From positions 372,001 to 436,000 of the forward strand of contig NZ_QICH01000001.1 in assembly GCF_003194565.2 (NCBI RefSeq): a stretch of DNA of 64,000 nt, in the 5' to 3' direction. Below are positions 17,948 through 26,952 of this stretch, one piece after another. The position numbers were made by a program, and so were the translations under genes. This DNA is from Kangiella spongicola. Its GTDB lineage: Bacteria > Pseudomonadota > Gammaproteobacteria > Enterobacterales > Kangiellaceae. Below the pieces are notes generated by a model. It had not been told where the DNA came from and searched no databases. It saw nothing but the letters and a program-made list of their open reading frames with translations. Position 1 is the stretch's first letter. Each line of letters starts with the position of its first letter.

Positions 17948-18361
17948 ATGAGTAAATTACCTAAAATCACTATATCTGAGCTGGATTTAGTTAGACTAGA
18001 AGCGCTATTGGATAAGATGCCAAAGGCTACTAATCCAAATATCGAGGCGTTAGAAGAAGAACTAGCTCGTGCGTCCGTAAAAACGCCTGAAAAAATGCCT
18101 AAAAACGTGGTCACAATGAACTCAGAAGTGAAGTTCAAAGTTTCCGACTCACAAGAATCTTTTGTGCTTAAACTGGTTTACCCTAAGGATCTTGATGATT
18201 CCGGCAAAACCATCTCGATTTTAGCGCCAGTCGGCAGTGCCATGCTCGGTTTGAAAGAAGGTGATACTATTGAATGGCCGAAACCTGGCGGCGGTATTAT
18301 GAAAGTTACCGTTGATGAAGTGGTTTCTCAGCCAGAGCGCGAAGGTATTTATCACATCTAA
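17948..18361 (+). CDS. rnk: Regulator of nucleoside diphosphate kinase (Rnk)
   Basis: Rnk is a GreA/GreB-related protein that can interact with RNA polymerase and was first linked to nucleoside diphosphate kinase levels. The 137-residue product has a short N-terminal helical part and a C-terminal GreA/GreB-like (FKBP-fold) domain: VTMNSEVKF, YPKDLDDSGKTISILAPVGSAMLGLKEGDTIEW. I use the ATG at 17948 (MSKLPKITIS), which matches the family start. It is followed 10 bases later by the ZIP-like gene. Confidence 0.88.
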   Translation: MSKLPKITISELDLVRLEALLDKMPKATNPNIEALEEELARASVKTPEKMPKNVVTMNSEVKFKVSDSQESFVLKLVYPKDLDDSGKTISILAPVGSAMLGLKEGDTIEWPKPGGGIMKVTVDEVVSQPEREGIYHI

Positions 18362-18371
18362 AGGATAAAGA

Positions 18372-19088
18372 ATGCTCCCAGAATGGCTACTTATTGTTCT
18401 TTTGACCTTTGGTGCGGGCTTATCCATGCCCATAGGAGCCGTCATTGCACGCTTCGAGAATATCCACCCGAACTGGCTCGAACAAGAGTTACGCCATAGC
18501 ATAATCGCCTTTGGCGGTGGCGCTTTACTTTCCGCCATCGCTTTAGTGCTGGTTCCCGAGGGGAGCGCAAAACTGAGTATTCCAGAAACCGCCTTCTACT
18601 TCGCATTAGGCGGTTTGTCTTTTATGGCGCTCGATTGGTTTCTAGACTACCTCAAAAGTCCCGCTAGCCAGTTAGCCGCCATGCTCTCCGACTTTATTCC
18701 AGAAGCTCTTGCTCTTGGCGCTGCTTTTGCTGGTGGTGGTACCGCAGGTTTGCTCTTAGCCGGGCTCATTGCTCTACAAAACTTACCCGAAGGGTTTAAC
18801 GCCTTCCGCGAAATGAACGAAGCTAAAGCATTTAAACCCACGGTTATCATTTTGGCATTCTTAGCCATGACCTTCCTAGGCCCCATCGCAGGCTTAGCAG
18901 GTTATTTTTGGCTTTCAGCCTATCCAACGGCGGTAGGGGCAATCATGATTTTTGCTGCTGGCGGCATTCTCTATCTGACTTTCCAAGACATAGCGCCACA
19001 GGCTAAGCTGGATAAACACTGGGGACCACCGCTGGGTGCCGTCGCCGGTTTTTTGCTCGGTCTAATCGGTCAGCTGCTGATTCATTAA
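18372..19088 (+). CDS. ZIP-family metal transporter, atypical metal site
   Basis: A 238-residue inner-membrane protein with about eight helices and the ZIP layout. The two core motifs are altered. Helix 4 reads DFIPEALALG and helix 5 reads QNLPEGFNAF, so the histidines of the usual HNxPEG and HExPHE-type sites are Asp and Gln here while the PE residues remain. The late FQDIAPQA segment also fits the family. Substrate is probably a divalent metal, but the changed ligands make zinc uncertain. It follows rnk by 10 bases and is likely co-transcribed with it. Confidence 0.8.
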   Translation: MLPEWLLIVLLTFGAGLSMPIGAVIARFENIHPNWLEQELRHSIIAFGGGALLSAIALVLVPEGSAKLSIPETAFYFALGGLSFMALDWFLDYLKSPASQLAAMLSDFIPEALALGAAFAGGGTAGLLLAGLIALQNLPEGFNAFREMNEAKAFKPTVIILAFLAMTFLGPIAGLAGYFWLSAYPTAVGAIMIFAAGGILYLTFQDIAPQAKLDKHWGPPLGAVAGFLLGLIGQLLIH

Positions 19089-19168
19089 GATTAATCTTTT
19101 CTTAAGCTGGTGCTACACTAGCGCCTTTATGATCATCGACTTTTTTATGACTGTCTTTAGGGGTTTTC

Positions 19169-19495
19169 ATGGCTTGGCTCTATTTATGCATCGCAGGTTT
19201 GTTTGAATGTGCTTGGGCTATTGGCCTAAAGTACACTGAAGGTTTCACAAAACCGGTGCCCACAGTTTTAACAGTTGTAGCCATGATTATTAGCTTTTGG
19301 CTGCTCTCCATCGCCATGAAAAGCATCCCTGTTGGCACTGCCTACGCGGTTTGGACTGGCATTGGCGCAGTCGGCGTTACCATTCTTGGTATGTTTCTCT
19401 TCAATGAATCGAAAGATATTTTGCGTATTCTGTGCTTACTATTAATTGTCACAGGAATCGTCGGTCTTAAGTTAGTCTCTAAGGGGGAAGCGTGA
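19169..19495 (+). CDS. SMR-family exporter, Gdx/SugE type
   Basis: The 108-residue protein has four helices and the small-multidrug-resistance pattern: [16 protein letters not shown] with the key glutamate at position 13, and [14 protein letters not shown]. The SugE/Gdx branch exports guanidinium or some quaternary ammonium compounds by proton exchange as a dimer. I looked upstream (19089-19168) for a guanidine riboswitch and did not see one. The stop overlaps the ung start (GTGA), so the two genes are translationally coupled. Confidence 0.88.
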   Translation: MAWLYLCIAGLFECAWAIGLKYTEGFTKPVPTVLTVVAMIISFWLLSIAMKSIPVGTAYAVWTGIGAVGVTILGMFLFNESKDILRILCLLLIVTGIVGLKLVSKGEA

Positions 19496-20163
19496 AAACT
19501 TGGAGCGATGTGATTGGTCATGAAAAGGACCAAGACTACTTTACGCAAATGATGAGTTTAATCGCGCAAGAGCGCGAAGATGGTAAAGTCATATACCCAC
19601 CGAAAGAGCAGGTTTTTAATGCCTTCAAGGCCACCCCATTTTCTGATGTCAAAGTCGTAATATTAGGGCAAGACCCTTATCACGGTCCCAATCAAGCCCA
19701 CGGTTTATGCTTTTCTGTGCAGCCAGGAATTAAGCCGCCGCCATCTTTAGCAAACATGTATAAGGAGTTGGCGCAGTCCATTAAAGGCTTCGAAATACCG
19801 CCCCATGGTTATTTACAAAGCTGGGCCGAGCAAGGTGTGTTACTACTCAACACAGTGCTTACCGTAGAACAAGGCAAAGCCCACTCTCATGCTAAGATCG
19901 GCTGGGAGCGCTTTACCGACAAGGTCATTGAAGCGCTAGATCAGCATGGCCATGGCATTGTATTTTTACTTTGGGGCAGTCACGCTAAGAAAAAAGGGCA
20001 GCAGATTAATAAGCACAAACATTATGTGCTAACCGCACCACACCCTTCTCCACTTTCCGCCCATCGTGGCTTTTTTGGCTGTAACCATTTTGTTAAAGCC
20101 AACGAGATTTTAATAGACGACGGCAAAGCCCCAATCAAGTGGCAGCTACCTGCTGAAGTTTGA
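19492..20163 (+). CDS. ung: Uracil-DNA glycosylase
   Basis: Ung removes uracil from DNA and begins base-excision repair. The 223-residue protein has the catalytic water-activating motif [14 protein letters not shown] (near residue 62), the LLNTVLTV segment, [11 protein letters not shown] and the DNA-intercalating [14 protein letters not shown] loop. It starts with GTG at 19492, overlapping the stop of the SMR gene by 4 bases. Length and motifs are those of family 1 Ung. Confidence 0.96.
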   Translation: MKTWSDVIGHEKDQDYFTQMMSLIAQEREDGKVIYPPKEQVFNAFKATPFSDVKVVILGQDPYHGPNQAHGLCFSVQPGIKPPPSLANMYKELAQSIKGFEIPPHGYLQSWAEQGVLLLNTVLTVEQGKAHSHAKIGWERFTDKVIEALDQHGHGIVFLLWGSHAKKKGQQINKHKHYVLTAPHPSPLSAHRGFFGCNHFVKANEILIDDGKAPIKWQLPAEV

Positions 20164-20179
20164 TTATTACATTTTATAA

Positions 20180-20209
20180 CGGACAGCTACCCGCAAGACC
20201 TGATACAAT
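20180..20209 (+). promoter_or_regulatory. Promoter of the MATE gene
   Basis: TACAAT (20204-20209) is preceded by TGA, giving an extended -10 element. CGGACA at 20180-20185 is a partial -35 with an 18-base spacer. Transcription would start near 20216, 30 bases before the TTG start. Confidence 0.5.
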
Positions 20210-20245
20210 GCGGGCCATTCCAGTAACACTTTTCAGGCCTGCAGT

Positions 20246-21574
20246 TTGCTAAATAAAGATCGATCCCGCCAAGTTTTAGAAATATCTTTACCCATCGTCG
20301 GCGGCATGGTCTCACAAAATATTTTAAACCTGGTTGATGCCGCTATGGTCGGTACTCAAGGTAGCGCAGCTATTGCGGCTATTGGTATTGCTGGGTTTAT
20401 TAACTTTATGGCGGTGGCATTTTTCACTGGCTTCGCCGCTGGCGTGCAGGCCATGGTTTCACGCCGCATTGGTCAAGGCCGAAGTTCTGAAGCAGCCTAC
20501 CCTATGAATGCTGCTCTCGCCATCATCACACTATTAGCGCTTCCTACTAGCATTGTATTATTCTTTTTAGCACCGAAGATTCTTCATTTATTAAACGATG
20601 ATCCTGAACTTTTAAAGGAAGGAATTCCCTACCTGCAAGCCCGTTTCGTCGGTATTGTCGCGGTGGGTTTGAACTTCAGTTACCGCAGTTACTGGAGCGC
20701 CATTAATCAAACCCAATATTATTTGCGCACTCTTTTGATCATGCACACGATCAATATCATCCTGAACTACGCCCTTATTTTTGGTCACTTTGGAATGCCG
20801 GAGCTAGGAACGCTTGGCGCAGGGATAGGCACAACGATTTCTGTGGCTTTAGGTACTTTGTATTACCACTTCTTAGCGCATAAACACACTAAGAATCATG
20901 GTTACCTATCGCAACTAGCCAAGTGGCCTACAGTCCGCAGTATTCTCAAGATTTCTATACCCTCTGCTTTACAGCAGTTGTTCTTTGCCGGTGGCTTTAC
21001 CGCTTTGTTCTGGATTGTAGGAACCGTGGGTACTCATCAGCTTGCAGCGGTCAACGCCATCACAAGCGTCATGCTAGTCGCTATTCTTCCTTGCATCGCA
21101 TTAGGTATTGGCGCCGCCACATTGGTTGGGCAGTCTCTAGGACGAGAAGATCCTCACAACGCTTACTTATGGGGATGGGATGTGGTCAAAATGGCTATTA
21201 TTTTTGCCATTGGGCTCGGCGCCATCTTCTTTATCTTTACCGATCCGATCATGAGCATCTTCCTCAAAGAACCAGAAGCGTTAGCCTATGCTCATTGGCC
21301 TTTTAAATTATCCGCCTTAATCATCGTGATTGATGCTGTTGGTTTGGTCTTTCTCAACGCGCTCAATGGCGCCGGCTCGACCAAATCCACGCTATACGTC
21401 TCGATATTGACCCAGTGGGTACTGTTCTTACCCGTAGCCTGGTATTTAGGGCCTTATCTTGGCAAAAGCCTAACCATCATTTGGCTCGCGTATCTGCTTT
21501 ATCGTATCGTCCAGTCGGGCGCTTTCGTGTGGCTTTGGCAGCGCCGCAACTGGAGCCGCATTCAGGTCGACTAG
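20246..21574 (+). CDS. MATE-family efflux transporter (DinF-like)
   Basis: A 442-residue inner-membrane protein with 12 predicted helices, in the DinF branch of the MATE family of Na+- or H+-driven multidrug exporters. Family features are LEISLPIVGGMVSQNILNLVDAAMVG at the start of helix 1 and the duplicated ALQQLFFAGGFTALFWIVG region in the second half. I keep the TTG at 20246 because the first ATG would delete half of helix 1. The stop abuts the stop of the convergent antiporter gene inside a GACTAGCTAGTC palindrome. Confidence 0.88.
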   Translation: MLNKDRSRQVLEISLPIVGGMVSQNILNLVDAAMVGTQGSAAIAAIGIAGFINFMAVAFFTGFAAGVQAMVSRRIGQGRSSEAAYPMNAALAIITLLALPTSIVLFFLAPKILHLLNDDPELLKEGIPYLQARFVGIVAVGLNFSYRSYWSAINQTQYYLRTLLIMHTINIILNYALIFGHFGMPELGTLGAGIGTTISVALGTLYYHFLAHKHTKNHGYLSQLAKWPTVRSILKISIPSALQQLFFAGGFTALFWIVGTVGTHQLAAVNAITSVMLVAILPCIALGIGAATLVGQSLGREDPHNAYLWGWDVVKMAIIFAIGLGAIFFIFTDPIMSIFLKEPEALAYAHWPFKLSALIIVIDAVGLVFLNALNGAGSTKSTLYVSILTQWVLFLPVAWYLGPYLGKSLTIIWLAYLLYRIVQSGAFVWLWQRRNWSRIQVD

Positions 21575-22954
21575 CTAGTCTTCCGGTTGTTTGGTTTTTA
21601 TTGTTCCAGCTAAAGCGATGACTAATAACAATGGTAAATACCAAGCATATTGCCCTGGCGCCAGAGGCGAGATAGAAAAACTCGAACCGAGCAATAAACA
21701 TTGTGCGCCGTAGGGCAACACACCCTGAATCGAGCAAGCACCGATATCGACCAGACTTGCGCTTTGCTTAGGGATAATTTTATTCTTTCGCGCTAATTCA
21801 TGAGTAACATCGCCAGTCAGCACAATACTTACCGTATTATTAGCAATGGCTAAGTTGGTTACCGCAGTGGTGCTTAGTAAGGCTAATTTTGCTCGAAGCT
21901 GAGATTTCGCCACGCCAAATAAACCGCTAATCTTTTGTACTAACCAAGCTAGGCCGCCTTGCGCTTTAATTAATCCGCCAAGACCACCGACTAGCATCGA
22001 CAGTAGAAAAATCTCCTGCATACTACTAAAACCTTGATACATGGTTACCGCAACGCCTGAATCACCCGTAAAGCTTCCACCGACGAGGCCAGTCACAATA
22101 GCGACCACAATACCAATGGTCAAAATAACGAAGACGTTCCAACCGATTAACGCCAAACCTAATATAAAGGCGTAAGGAATTAAGTTGTACCACTGGTACT
22201 CCTTTATCTCGACTGCTTCGCCACCGCCTGCAAATATGCTGTAAAGAATAACCGTGATTACTGCCGCCGGTATGGCCCATCGTGCATTCTGCTTTAGTTT
22301 ATCGCTAGCAGTAGCGCCTTGTGTTCTTATCGCAGCAATGGTGGTATCGGAAATCACCGACAAGTTGTCGCCGAACATGGCGCCACTTAAAAGAATACCC
22401 GCCACTAACGCTGGCGAAACCTGCAAGCTTTCGGTTAAGCCCACACCAATCGGCGCCAGAGCCGCCAGAGTGCCCATCGAGGTCCCCATAGAAAAAGACA
22501 CAATCGAAGCGATTAAAAAGAGTCCTGGCAAAATAAAGGAGGCAGGGATGAGATCTAGGCATAAATTAACCACCGCAGCGACGGCACCGATTTGTGTCGT
22601 CAGCGCACCAAAAGCTCCGGCGAGCAGGTAGATCAGACACATAGCGATAATATTCTTATCACCCATGCCTGCAATCAAATGTCCGATACTTTTTTCTAGT
22701 GAATCTTTGGCTAACAGGATCGAAAGGGCTATCGCTGGTAAAACTGCAATAGGCGCTGGCAACTGATAAAACGCCTGCTCGACGCCATCTAAGGTGTAAT
22801 AAATGCCGGTGCCTAAAAAGAGCACAAAAAACACCAACATTGGGATCAATGGAATATAACTCGGTGTAACAGAAGTTGCCTGACTAAGGTGGCTCTCGCG
22901 AATGGCTGGATTGGCGCTCGCTTTATCTGTGGGAGTTAGAGTCTCTTCTGTCAT
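21575..22954 (-). CDS. NhaC-family Na+/H+ antiporter
   Basis: A 459-residue inner-membrane protein with 11-12 helices. NhaC-family features include FSMGTSMGTLAALAPIGVGL, SGAMFGDNLSVISDTTIAA and the late VLPYGAQCLLLGSSF region. It probably exchanges sodium (or another cation/organic acid) for protons, which suits a salt-adapted organism. The N-terminal 30 residues are polar and cytoplasmic. It is convergent with the MATE gene with no bases between the two stop codons. Confidence 0.85.
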   Translation of the reverse strand: MTEETLTPTDKASANPAIRESHLSQATSVTPSYIPLIPMLVFFVLFLGTGIYYTLDGVEQAFYQLPAPIAVLPAIALSILLAKDSLEKSIGHLIAGMGDKNIIAMCLIYLLAGAFGALTTQIGAVAAVVNLCLDLIPASFILPGLFLIASIVSFSMGTSMGTLAALAPIGVGLTESLQVSPALVAGILLSGAMFGDNLSVISDTTIAAIRTQGATASDKLKQNARWAIPAAVITVILYSIFAGGGEAVEIKEYQWYNLIPYAFILGLALIGWNVFVILTIGIVVAIVTGLVGGSFTGDSGVAVTMYQGFSSMQEIFLLSMLVGGLGGLIKAQGGLAWLVQKISGLFGVAKSQLRAKLALLSTTAVTNLAIANNTVSIVLTGDVTHELARKNKIIPKQSASLVDIGACSIQGVLPYGAQCLLLGSSFSISPLAPGQYAWYLPLLLVIALAGTIKTKQPED

Positions 22955-23088
22955 ACCGTACCTGCATTTTGTCGCTACTAGAATTAAAGTGCTGGCTTGG
23001 GGATGCGGACAGAAAAGAATAGTGGAAACTCTCTTTAGCAGTATTTACTCTTTTTCTAGAGTGCGCCCGCAATCGGAACAAATCAGCG

Positions 23089-23120
23089 CGAAGGAGCAAC
23101 TATAACCAAGTCGCTCCTTT
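23089..23120 (+). terminator. Hairpin after the GNAT gene, possible terminator
   Basis: AAGGAGC near 23091 and GCTCCTTTT near 23112 can pair, with an inner ACT/AGT extension, and a T-run follows on the plus strand only. The nearby genes are on the minus strand, so its role as a terminator for GNAT is weak. Confidence 0.35.
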
Positions 23121-23160
23121 TATTCAACAAATAGATGTTTAGCCGTCTATACCAGACTGT

Positions 23161-23634
23161 CTACTTAAGAATACTTGAGCCTGGTTCATCTTTGGCTAAG
23201 CGAAGAAAGTAATAGTCATACTTATAATCTTTCTCGAAACCATAGTCTCGATAAATTGTGTGCAAGCGATGATTTTCTTTGCGCGTCGTCACTTCAACAC
23301 GAATCGCGTTAGTCGCTTCACAAAGCATTTTAGCGGCGTCCAACAAACCTTTCGCTGTTTCGCGTCGATTTTCACCACCGAAGATAAAAAAGTCGTTTAA
23401 AGTCCAAATTTGCGCTAAACCGATACTCGAATAAGACGGGTATAACTGAATAAACCCTGTTAGCTCACCTTCATCGAACGATAAGAATATTTTTGATTTT
23501 TCTTCTTCAATCAAAGGTTTAAGGAAGTTTCGAACTTGCTCTGGCTGTGAGCTTTGGCGATAAAATTGGCGATACTTATCAAAAGCTGGCACTAACAACT
23601 CTAAATCATCAATAGTACAGGCTCTAATATCCAA
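23161..23634 (-). CDS. GNAT-family N-acetyltransferase
   Basis: A 157-residue acetyl-CoA-dependent acetyltransferase of the GNAT fold. It has MDIRACTIDDLELLVPAFDKYRQFY at the start, the central beta strand region GFIQLYPSYSSIG, the AcCoA-binding part (GGENRRETAKGLL, degenerate relative to the usual Q/RxxGxG/A) and the C-terminal YRDYGFEKD. The substrate is unknown. It begins at TTG (23632-23634) with AAGGAT upstream. Confidence 0.82.
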   Translation of the reverse strand: MDIRACTIDDLELLVPAFDKYRQFYRQSSQPEQVRNFLKPLIEEEKSKIFLSFDEGELTGFIQLYPSYSSIGLAQIWTLNDFFIFGGENRRETAKGLLDAAKMLCEATNAIRVEVTTRKENHRLHTIYRDYGFEKDYKYDYYFLRLAKDEPGSSILK

Positions 23635-23799
23635 TGTGAGATCCTTAGTATATGGTCAAAATATGTTCAGTAAGAATTCAGTTTACTCTGTATATAGTAA
23701 CTGATAACGCAATGAGTAAGGCAAACCTTAGCTTAACAGCTTATCAGAATAAAAGGCCTCACTCGTAACCGTATTATAGTGTTTTTCGAGGAGTTAGCC

Positions 23800-24330
23800 A
23801 TGAATAAAGTAGTCATTTCCCTAATTAGCGCGAGCCTCCTATTAGGCTTCTCGCAGCTATCCGAAGCTAAGGAACATAAAGGCCCAAGCGCTGATCGTGG
23901 CTCTAGTTATAATTCGAGTAGCGCTCGTGATCGTGGTGTTTCGCGCGACCGAGGGCATCGCAGAGCAGAACATCGAGCAGACAGCCACAGAGATAAAAGC
24001 AAGCATCGCTACCGTGGAGACAGAGAGCGTCGTCGTCATGCCGACAATAGCCGTCGCCATAGAGATGATCATTATCGCGATAACCGTCGTCACTACTCGA
24101 ACGACCGTTATAGAAACCATCACCGCCCACGTTATAAGCACCGTCATTACAGACATTATCACCCAAGAACGTACCCAGCGAATGTGTACTACTTAGGTCA
24201 AGACTGGTACTACTATGGCGGTTATTACCACCCGTTCCCAAGACACCATATCCATACAAGGTATTGTCACCACCGTTATTGGGAGCCACTGGCAGTAGGC
24301 ATTATTCTCGGCTCGGTCATCGGTTGGTAG
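23800..24330 (+). CDS. Arg/His-rich secreted protein
   Basis: A 176-residue protein with a signal peptide (residues 1-23, ending SEA) and a strongly biased mature part. Residues about 30-145 are dominated by Arg, His, Asp, Ser and Tyr in irregular RDR, HRD and RHY runs. A Tyr-rich stretch (YYLGQDWYYYGGYYHPF) follows, then a cluster of His and a hydrophobic C-terminal helix (PLAVGIILGSVIGW). The ATG at 23800 has a strong GAGGAG ribosome site. The composition suggests metal, polyanion or cell-wall binding in the envelope. Similar low-complexity segments occur in RcnB-like proteins, but I cannot assign it. Confidence 0.65.
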   Translation: MNKVVISLISASLLLGFSQLSEAKEHKGPSADRGSSYNSSSARDRGVSRDRGHRRAEHRADSHRDKSKHRYRGDRERRRHADNSRRHRDDHYRDNRRHYSNDRYRNHHRPRYKHRHYRHYHPRTYPANVYYLGQDWYYYGGYYHPFPRHHIHTRYCHHRYWEPLAVGIILGSVIGW

Positions 24331-24353
24331 CAAAGACATAACACTTAGTTTTC

Positions 24354-24441
24354 TGGCCTTGGGTATTTTTGGAATCAGCTCCCCCAAACATACCCCAGAT
24401 CCAAAAAACGCTCTCCCTACTTTAGCGTTCACCCAAGGCCA
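24354..24441. repeat. Three-way-junction inverted-repeat structure
   Basis: An outer perfect stem pairs TGGCCTTGGGT (24354-24364) with ACCCAAGGCCA (24431-24441). Inside are two further hairpins: TTTTTGGA (24366-24373) with TCCAAAAA (24400-24407), and AACGCT (24407-24412) with AGCGTT (24424-24429). The element fills the space between two convergent genes. It could be a structured 3' UTR, a small RNA or a miniature repeat; I recognise no known family. Confidence 0.5.
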
Positions 24442-24472
24442 CCCTTTTCTCCTTCTATAAACAAACCAGCAT

Positions 24473-24500
24473 AAAAAAAGCCGCATAACGCGGCTTTTTA
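24473..24500. terminator. Bidirectional intrinsic terminator
   Basis: AAAAAGCCGC (24475-24484), loop ATAAC, GCGGCTTTTT (24490-24499). The T-run is longest on the minus strand, so it mainly ends the metallopeptidase operon, but it can also work on the plus strand. Confidence 0.85.
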
Positions 24501-24515
24501 ATTGTTAGTGGTTGA

Positions 24516-26903
24516 TTAGAGCGACATGCCAATTGGCGAGCCTGGTGGTATTTGCAATGGTTTCACATAGTCTACCTTAAACTCACCCGCTTGGTACTTA
24601 TCGACCAGCGACTTTAACCACAAGTAACGCAGTGGGTTACGTTTCGCTTGAGTCACTAACCAACCTTCCAGCTTACCAATTTCGCTATGCATATGAGCAC
24701 GAACCTCTGGCGACGCCTGTGGGTTAGAAGCTGCAATCAGAATGTGCTTAACCGTTAAGTAATCCACGCGCTGTTGAATTAAGGCTTCTAGGCCTTTTTT
24801 CTCGGTGCTACGAAGCGTGGCGACTAATAGTTCGTTAAGCATATTCTCTAGACCTACTTGCTCAGGATCCTGCGCTTTCTGCTGTAGCAATCGGGCCATA
24901 CGATCTGGGTTAAGCAATAGCTTTAGAGTGTGCTGAGCCGCCACATCCGCCATCGCAACTGGATCGAGGCTTGAACCAACCTGGCTTGGGAAGCTTTCAC
25001 GATTTTTATAATAGCCGTAGGCTTTGGGTGGGATCAGCTTCAAAATATGCTCTGGCAACTTCAACTGCTCGACCTGTAGTGTCGATAGCAACATCTCTAG
25101 CGCAGCTTTTTGTTGCTCTTTAGACACAGCGCTTACGGGGCGATAGCTATCGCCTTTAACGCTGTATTCAAAATTAACACCACCGATTAACTTAACCGCG
25201 CCTTCGACCTGATAGCGATGGAATAAATAAAGCGGTACCAGAGTTTCGGCCAACTCTGAGTATGGCTGACCATCTTTTAGGTTGGCATGACCAAAGTTTT
25301 GCAAAGCCTGCTGGCGCACTTGAAGCACACGGCTCAGCTCTTGGGCGGCATCTGCGCCATTATCCCAAAGGTGGGCCGCAGGATGCGAACCGCCTTGCGG
25401 GCGAGCATCTGCGTCGGAAATAAACTGTAAGCCTTTGGCGCTGGTATCGCGCACAATATCGCGCAAGGCTTTGTCTTCCTCTTCAGCTTCAAACTCCGCA
25501 TAGCCATAGCGCACAGCTTCAATATCCCAACGCCCAATCCCCTCAGCATAAGCATTCTCTAAAGAGATTTTGCCATTGTTCAGGGTCACATATGGGTGCG
25601 GATAATCCATCACCGAAGCACGATTATTAACGCTCGCGGCAAAGTTATGAGCAATCCCCAGAGTGTGGCCTACTTCGTGTGCGGAAAGCTGTCGGATTCG
25701 TGCTAGCGCCATATCCAAAGCTTTCTGCTGCTTTTCGTCGTTAGTCGCGGCACCAGTCAAAGCATTAGCAATCAACAAATCCTGACGCACACGCAACGAG
25801 CCTAGCGTCACGTGACCTTTGATAATTTCACCAGTGCGCGGATCGGCCAAGGCCAAACCATAAGACCAGCCTCGTGTCGCTCGGTGAACCCACTGAATAA
25901 CATTGTAACGAACATCAAGCGGATCGGCGTCTTCAGGCAGGACTTTCACCTCATAAGCACCTTCTAGACCTACAGCGTCAAAGGCTTGGCCCCACCATTT
26001 CGCGCCTTCAAGCAGCGCCGTTTTAATCGGCTCTGGCGCACCTGGGTCTAGATAATAAACAATCGGCTCGATATTGCCCTCTTCATCGCGCGTTAGGCGG
26101 TGACGGTAGATCAGCTTCTTATTAATATTCTCAGTGATAGGAGACGCATAATCCGCATAAGTTAAATCAAAATACCCGCTTTTGGGGTGGAATTTGCGAG
26201 GTTTATAACCATCGTCTGGTAACGCCACGAACTGAACTTGTTGCTGTACCGTGATTTCGCTTGGCGAAGGTACGACTTGGCGCACAAATTGACCAGGATT
26301 AGAGCCCTTAAAGGTCAGAATCGATTGGAATACGGTGTTTTTCGGGAAGTTCTTGCTACTTGCAGTAACCAATGCTGAACGCGAAGCATCGACGCTGTAT
26401 GAGCCTTGCTTGGTCGCCTGTAAACGCTGACTGATGCCATGTAAGTCTTTGGTTAAAAAGCCTGTCATATCAATCAGATGACGCTTACCTGAGCGCGCTT
26501 CAACCTTAAAGCCATAAAGCACTGAACTGGCGAAAGCCTGCTCCACGGACGAACGCTCGGCTTGATTATCAGTATCGGCGCGGTAACGTGTATTTAATTG
26601 TTTAAGAAAAATTTTATCGCCGTATTTCTCAAACTGAACTAAACGACTTTCGCCTAACTGGCCACGATCTAAGCCAATATCATTAGAGCCAATGCCGTAG
26701 GGTAAGCCTGTGTACATAATAAAAGGCTTCTCAAATTCATCCACTTCTAACCAAATCTTGCCTTGGCTGTTGCTCACTTGATATGGAATAAAACCATTAA
26801 CACGTTTCGATTGATTTCGAATTTCCGACCAGCTAGCTGCATTGACGCTGACGCTGGCAATACAAACTAACGCGATAACAATAGACTGAATAAAACGTCG
26901 CAT
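24516..26903 (-). CDS. Exported zinc-dependent metallopeptidase (DUF5117/DUF4953 type)
   Basis: A 795-residue exported protein with a signal peptide (1-22, ending in VNA). It has an N-terminal DUF5117-like region (about 80-280) and a metzincin-type zinc site HEVGHTLGIAH near residue 410, the HExxHxxGxxH form. The AASVNNRASVMDYPHP segment that follows provides the Met-turn. The C-terminal 300 residues are helical. Relatives are common in marine gammaproteobacteria and Bacteroidetes, but substrates are not known. It follows the M14 gene by 49 bases on the same strand and both are exported, so they may work together on peptide uptake. Confidence 0.85.
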   Translation of the reverse strand: MRRFIQSIVIALVCIASVSVNAASWSEIRNQSKRVNGFIPYQVSNSQGKIWLEVDEFEKPFIMYTGLPYGIGSNDIGLDRGQLGESRLVQFEKYGDKIFLKQLNTRYRADTDNQAERSSVEQAFASSVLYGFKVEARSGKRHLIDMTGFLTKDLHGISQRLQATKQGSYSVDASRSALVTASSKNFPKNTVFQSILTFKGSNPGQFVRQVVPSPSEITVQQQVQFVALPDDGYKPRKFHPKSGYFDLTYADYASPITENINKKLIYRHRLTRDEEGNIEPIVYYLDPGAPEPIKTALLEGAKWWGQAFDAVGLEGAYEVKVLPEDADPLDVRYNVIQWVHRATRGWSYGLALADPRTGEIIKGHVTLGSLRVRQDLLIANALTGAATNDEKQQKALDMALARIRQLSAHEVGHTLGIAHNFAASVNNRASVMDYPHPYVTLNNGKISLENAYAEGIGRWDIEAVRYGYAEFEAEEEDKALRDIVRDTSAKGLQFISDADARPQGGSHPAAHLWDNGADAAQELSRVLQVRQQALQNFGHANLKDGQPYSELAETLVPLYLFHRYQVEGAVKLIGGVNFEYSVKGDSYRPVSAVSKEQQKAALEMLLSTLQVEQLKLPEHILKLIPPKAYGYYKNRESFPSQVGSSLDPVAMADVAAQHTLKLLLNPDRMARLLQQKAQDPEQVGLENMLNELLVATLRSTEKKGLEALIQQRVDYLTVKHILIAASNPQASPEVRAHMHSEIGKLEGWLVTQAKRNPLRYLWLKSLVDKYQAGEFKVDYVKPLQIPPGSPIGMSL

Positions 26904-26952
26904 GAACGATTCCCTATACCTTTATTAGCTTTAATTATTGATCACAGCCCGA

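Noticed and set aside
19089-19168. Possible guanidine riboswitch before the Gdx/SugE-type gene
   Set aside because: The paired hairpins with ACGR loops of guanidine-II and the longer ykkC fold are not present in these 80 bases.
23857-24289. Overlapping open frames antisense to the Arg/His-rich gene
   Set aside because: They mirror the biased codons of the plus-strand gene, giving Val/Met/Thr or Gly/Asp-rich strings. The signal peptide and ribosome site support only the plus strand.
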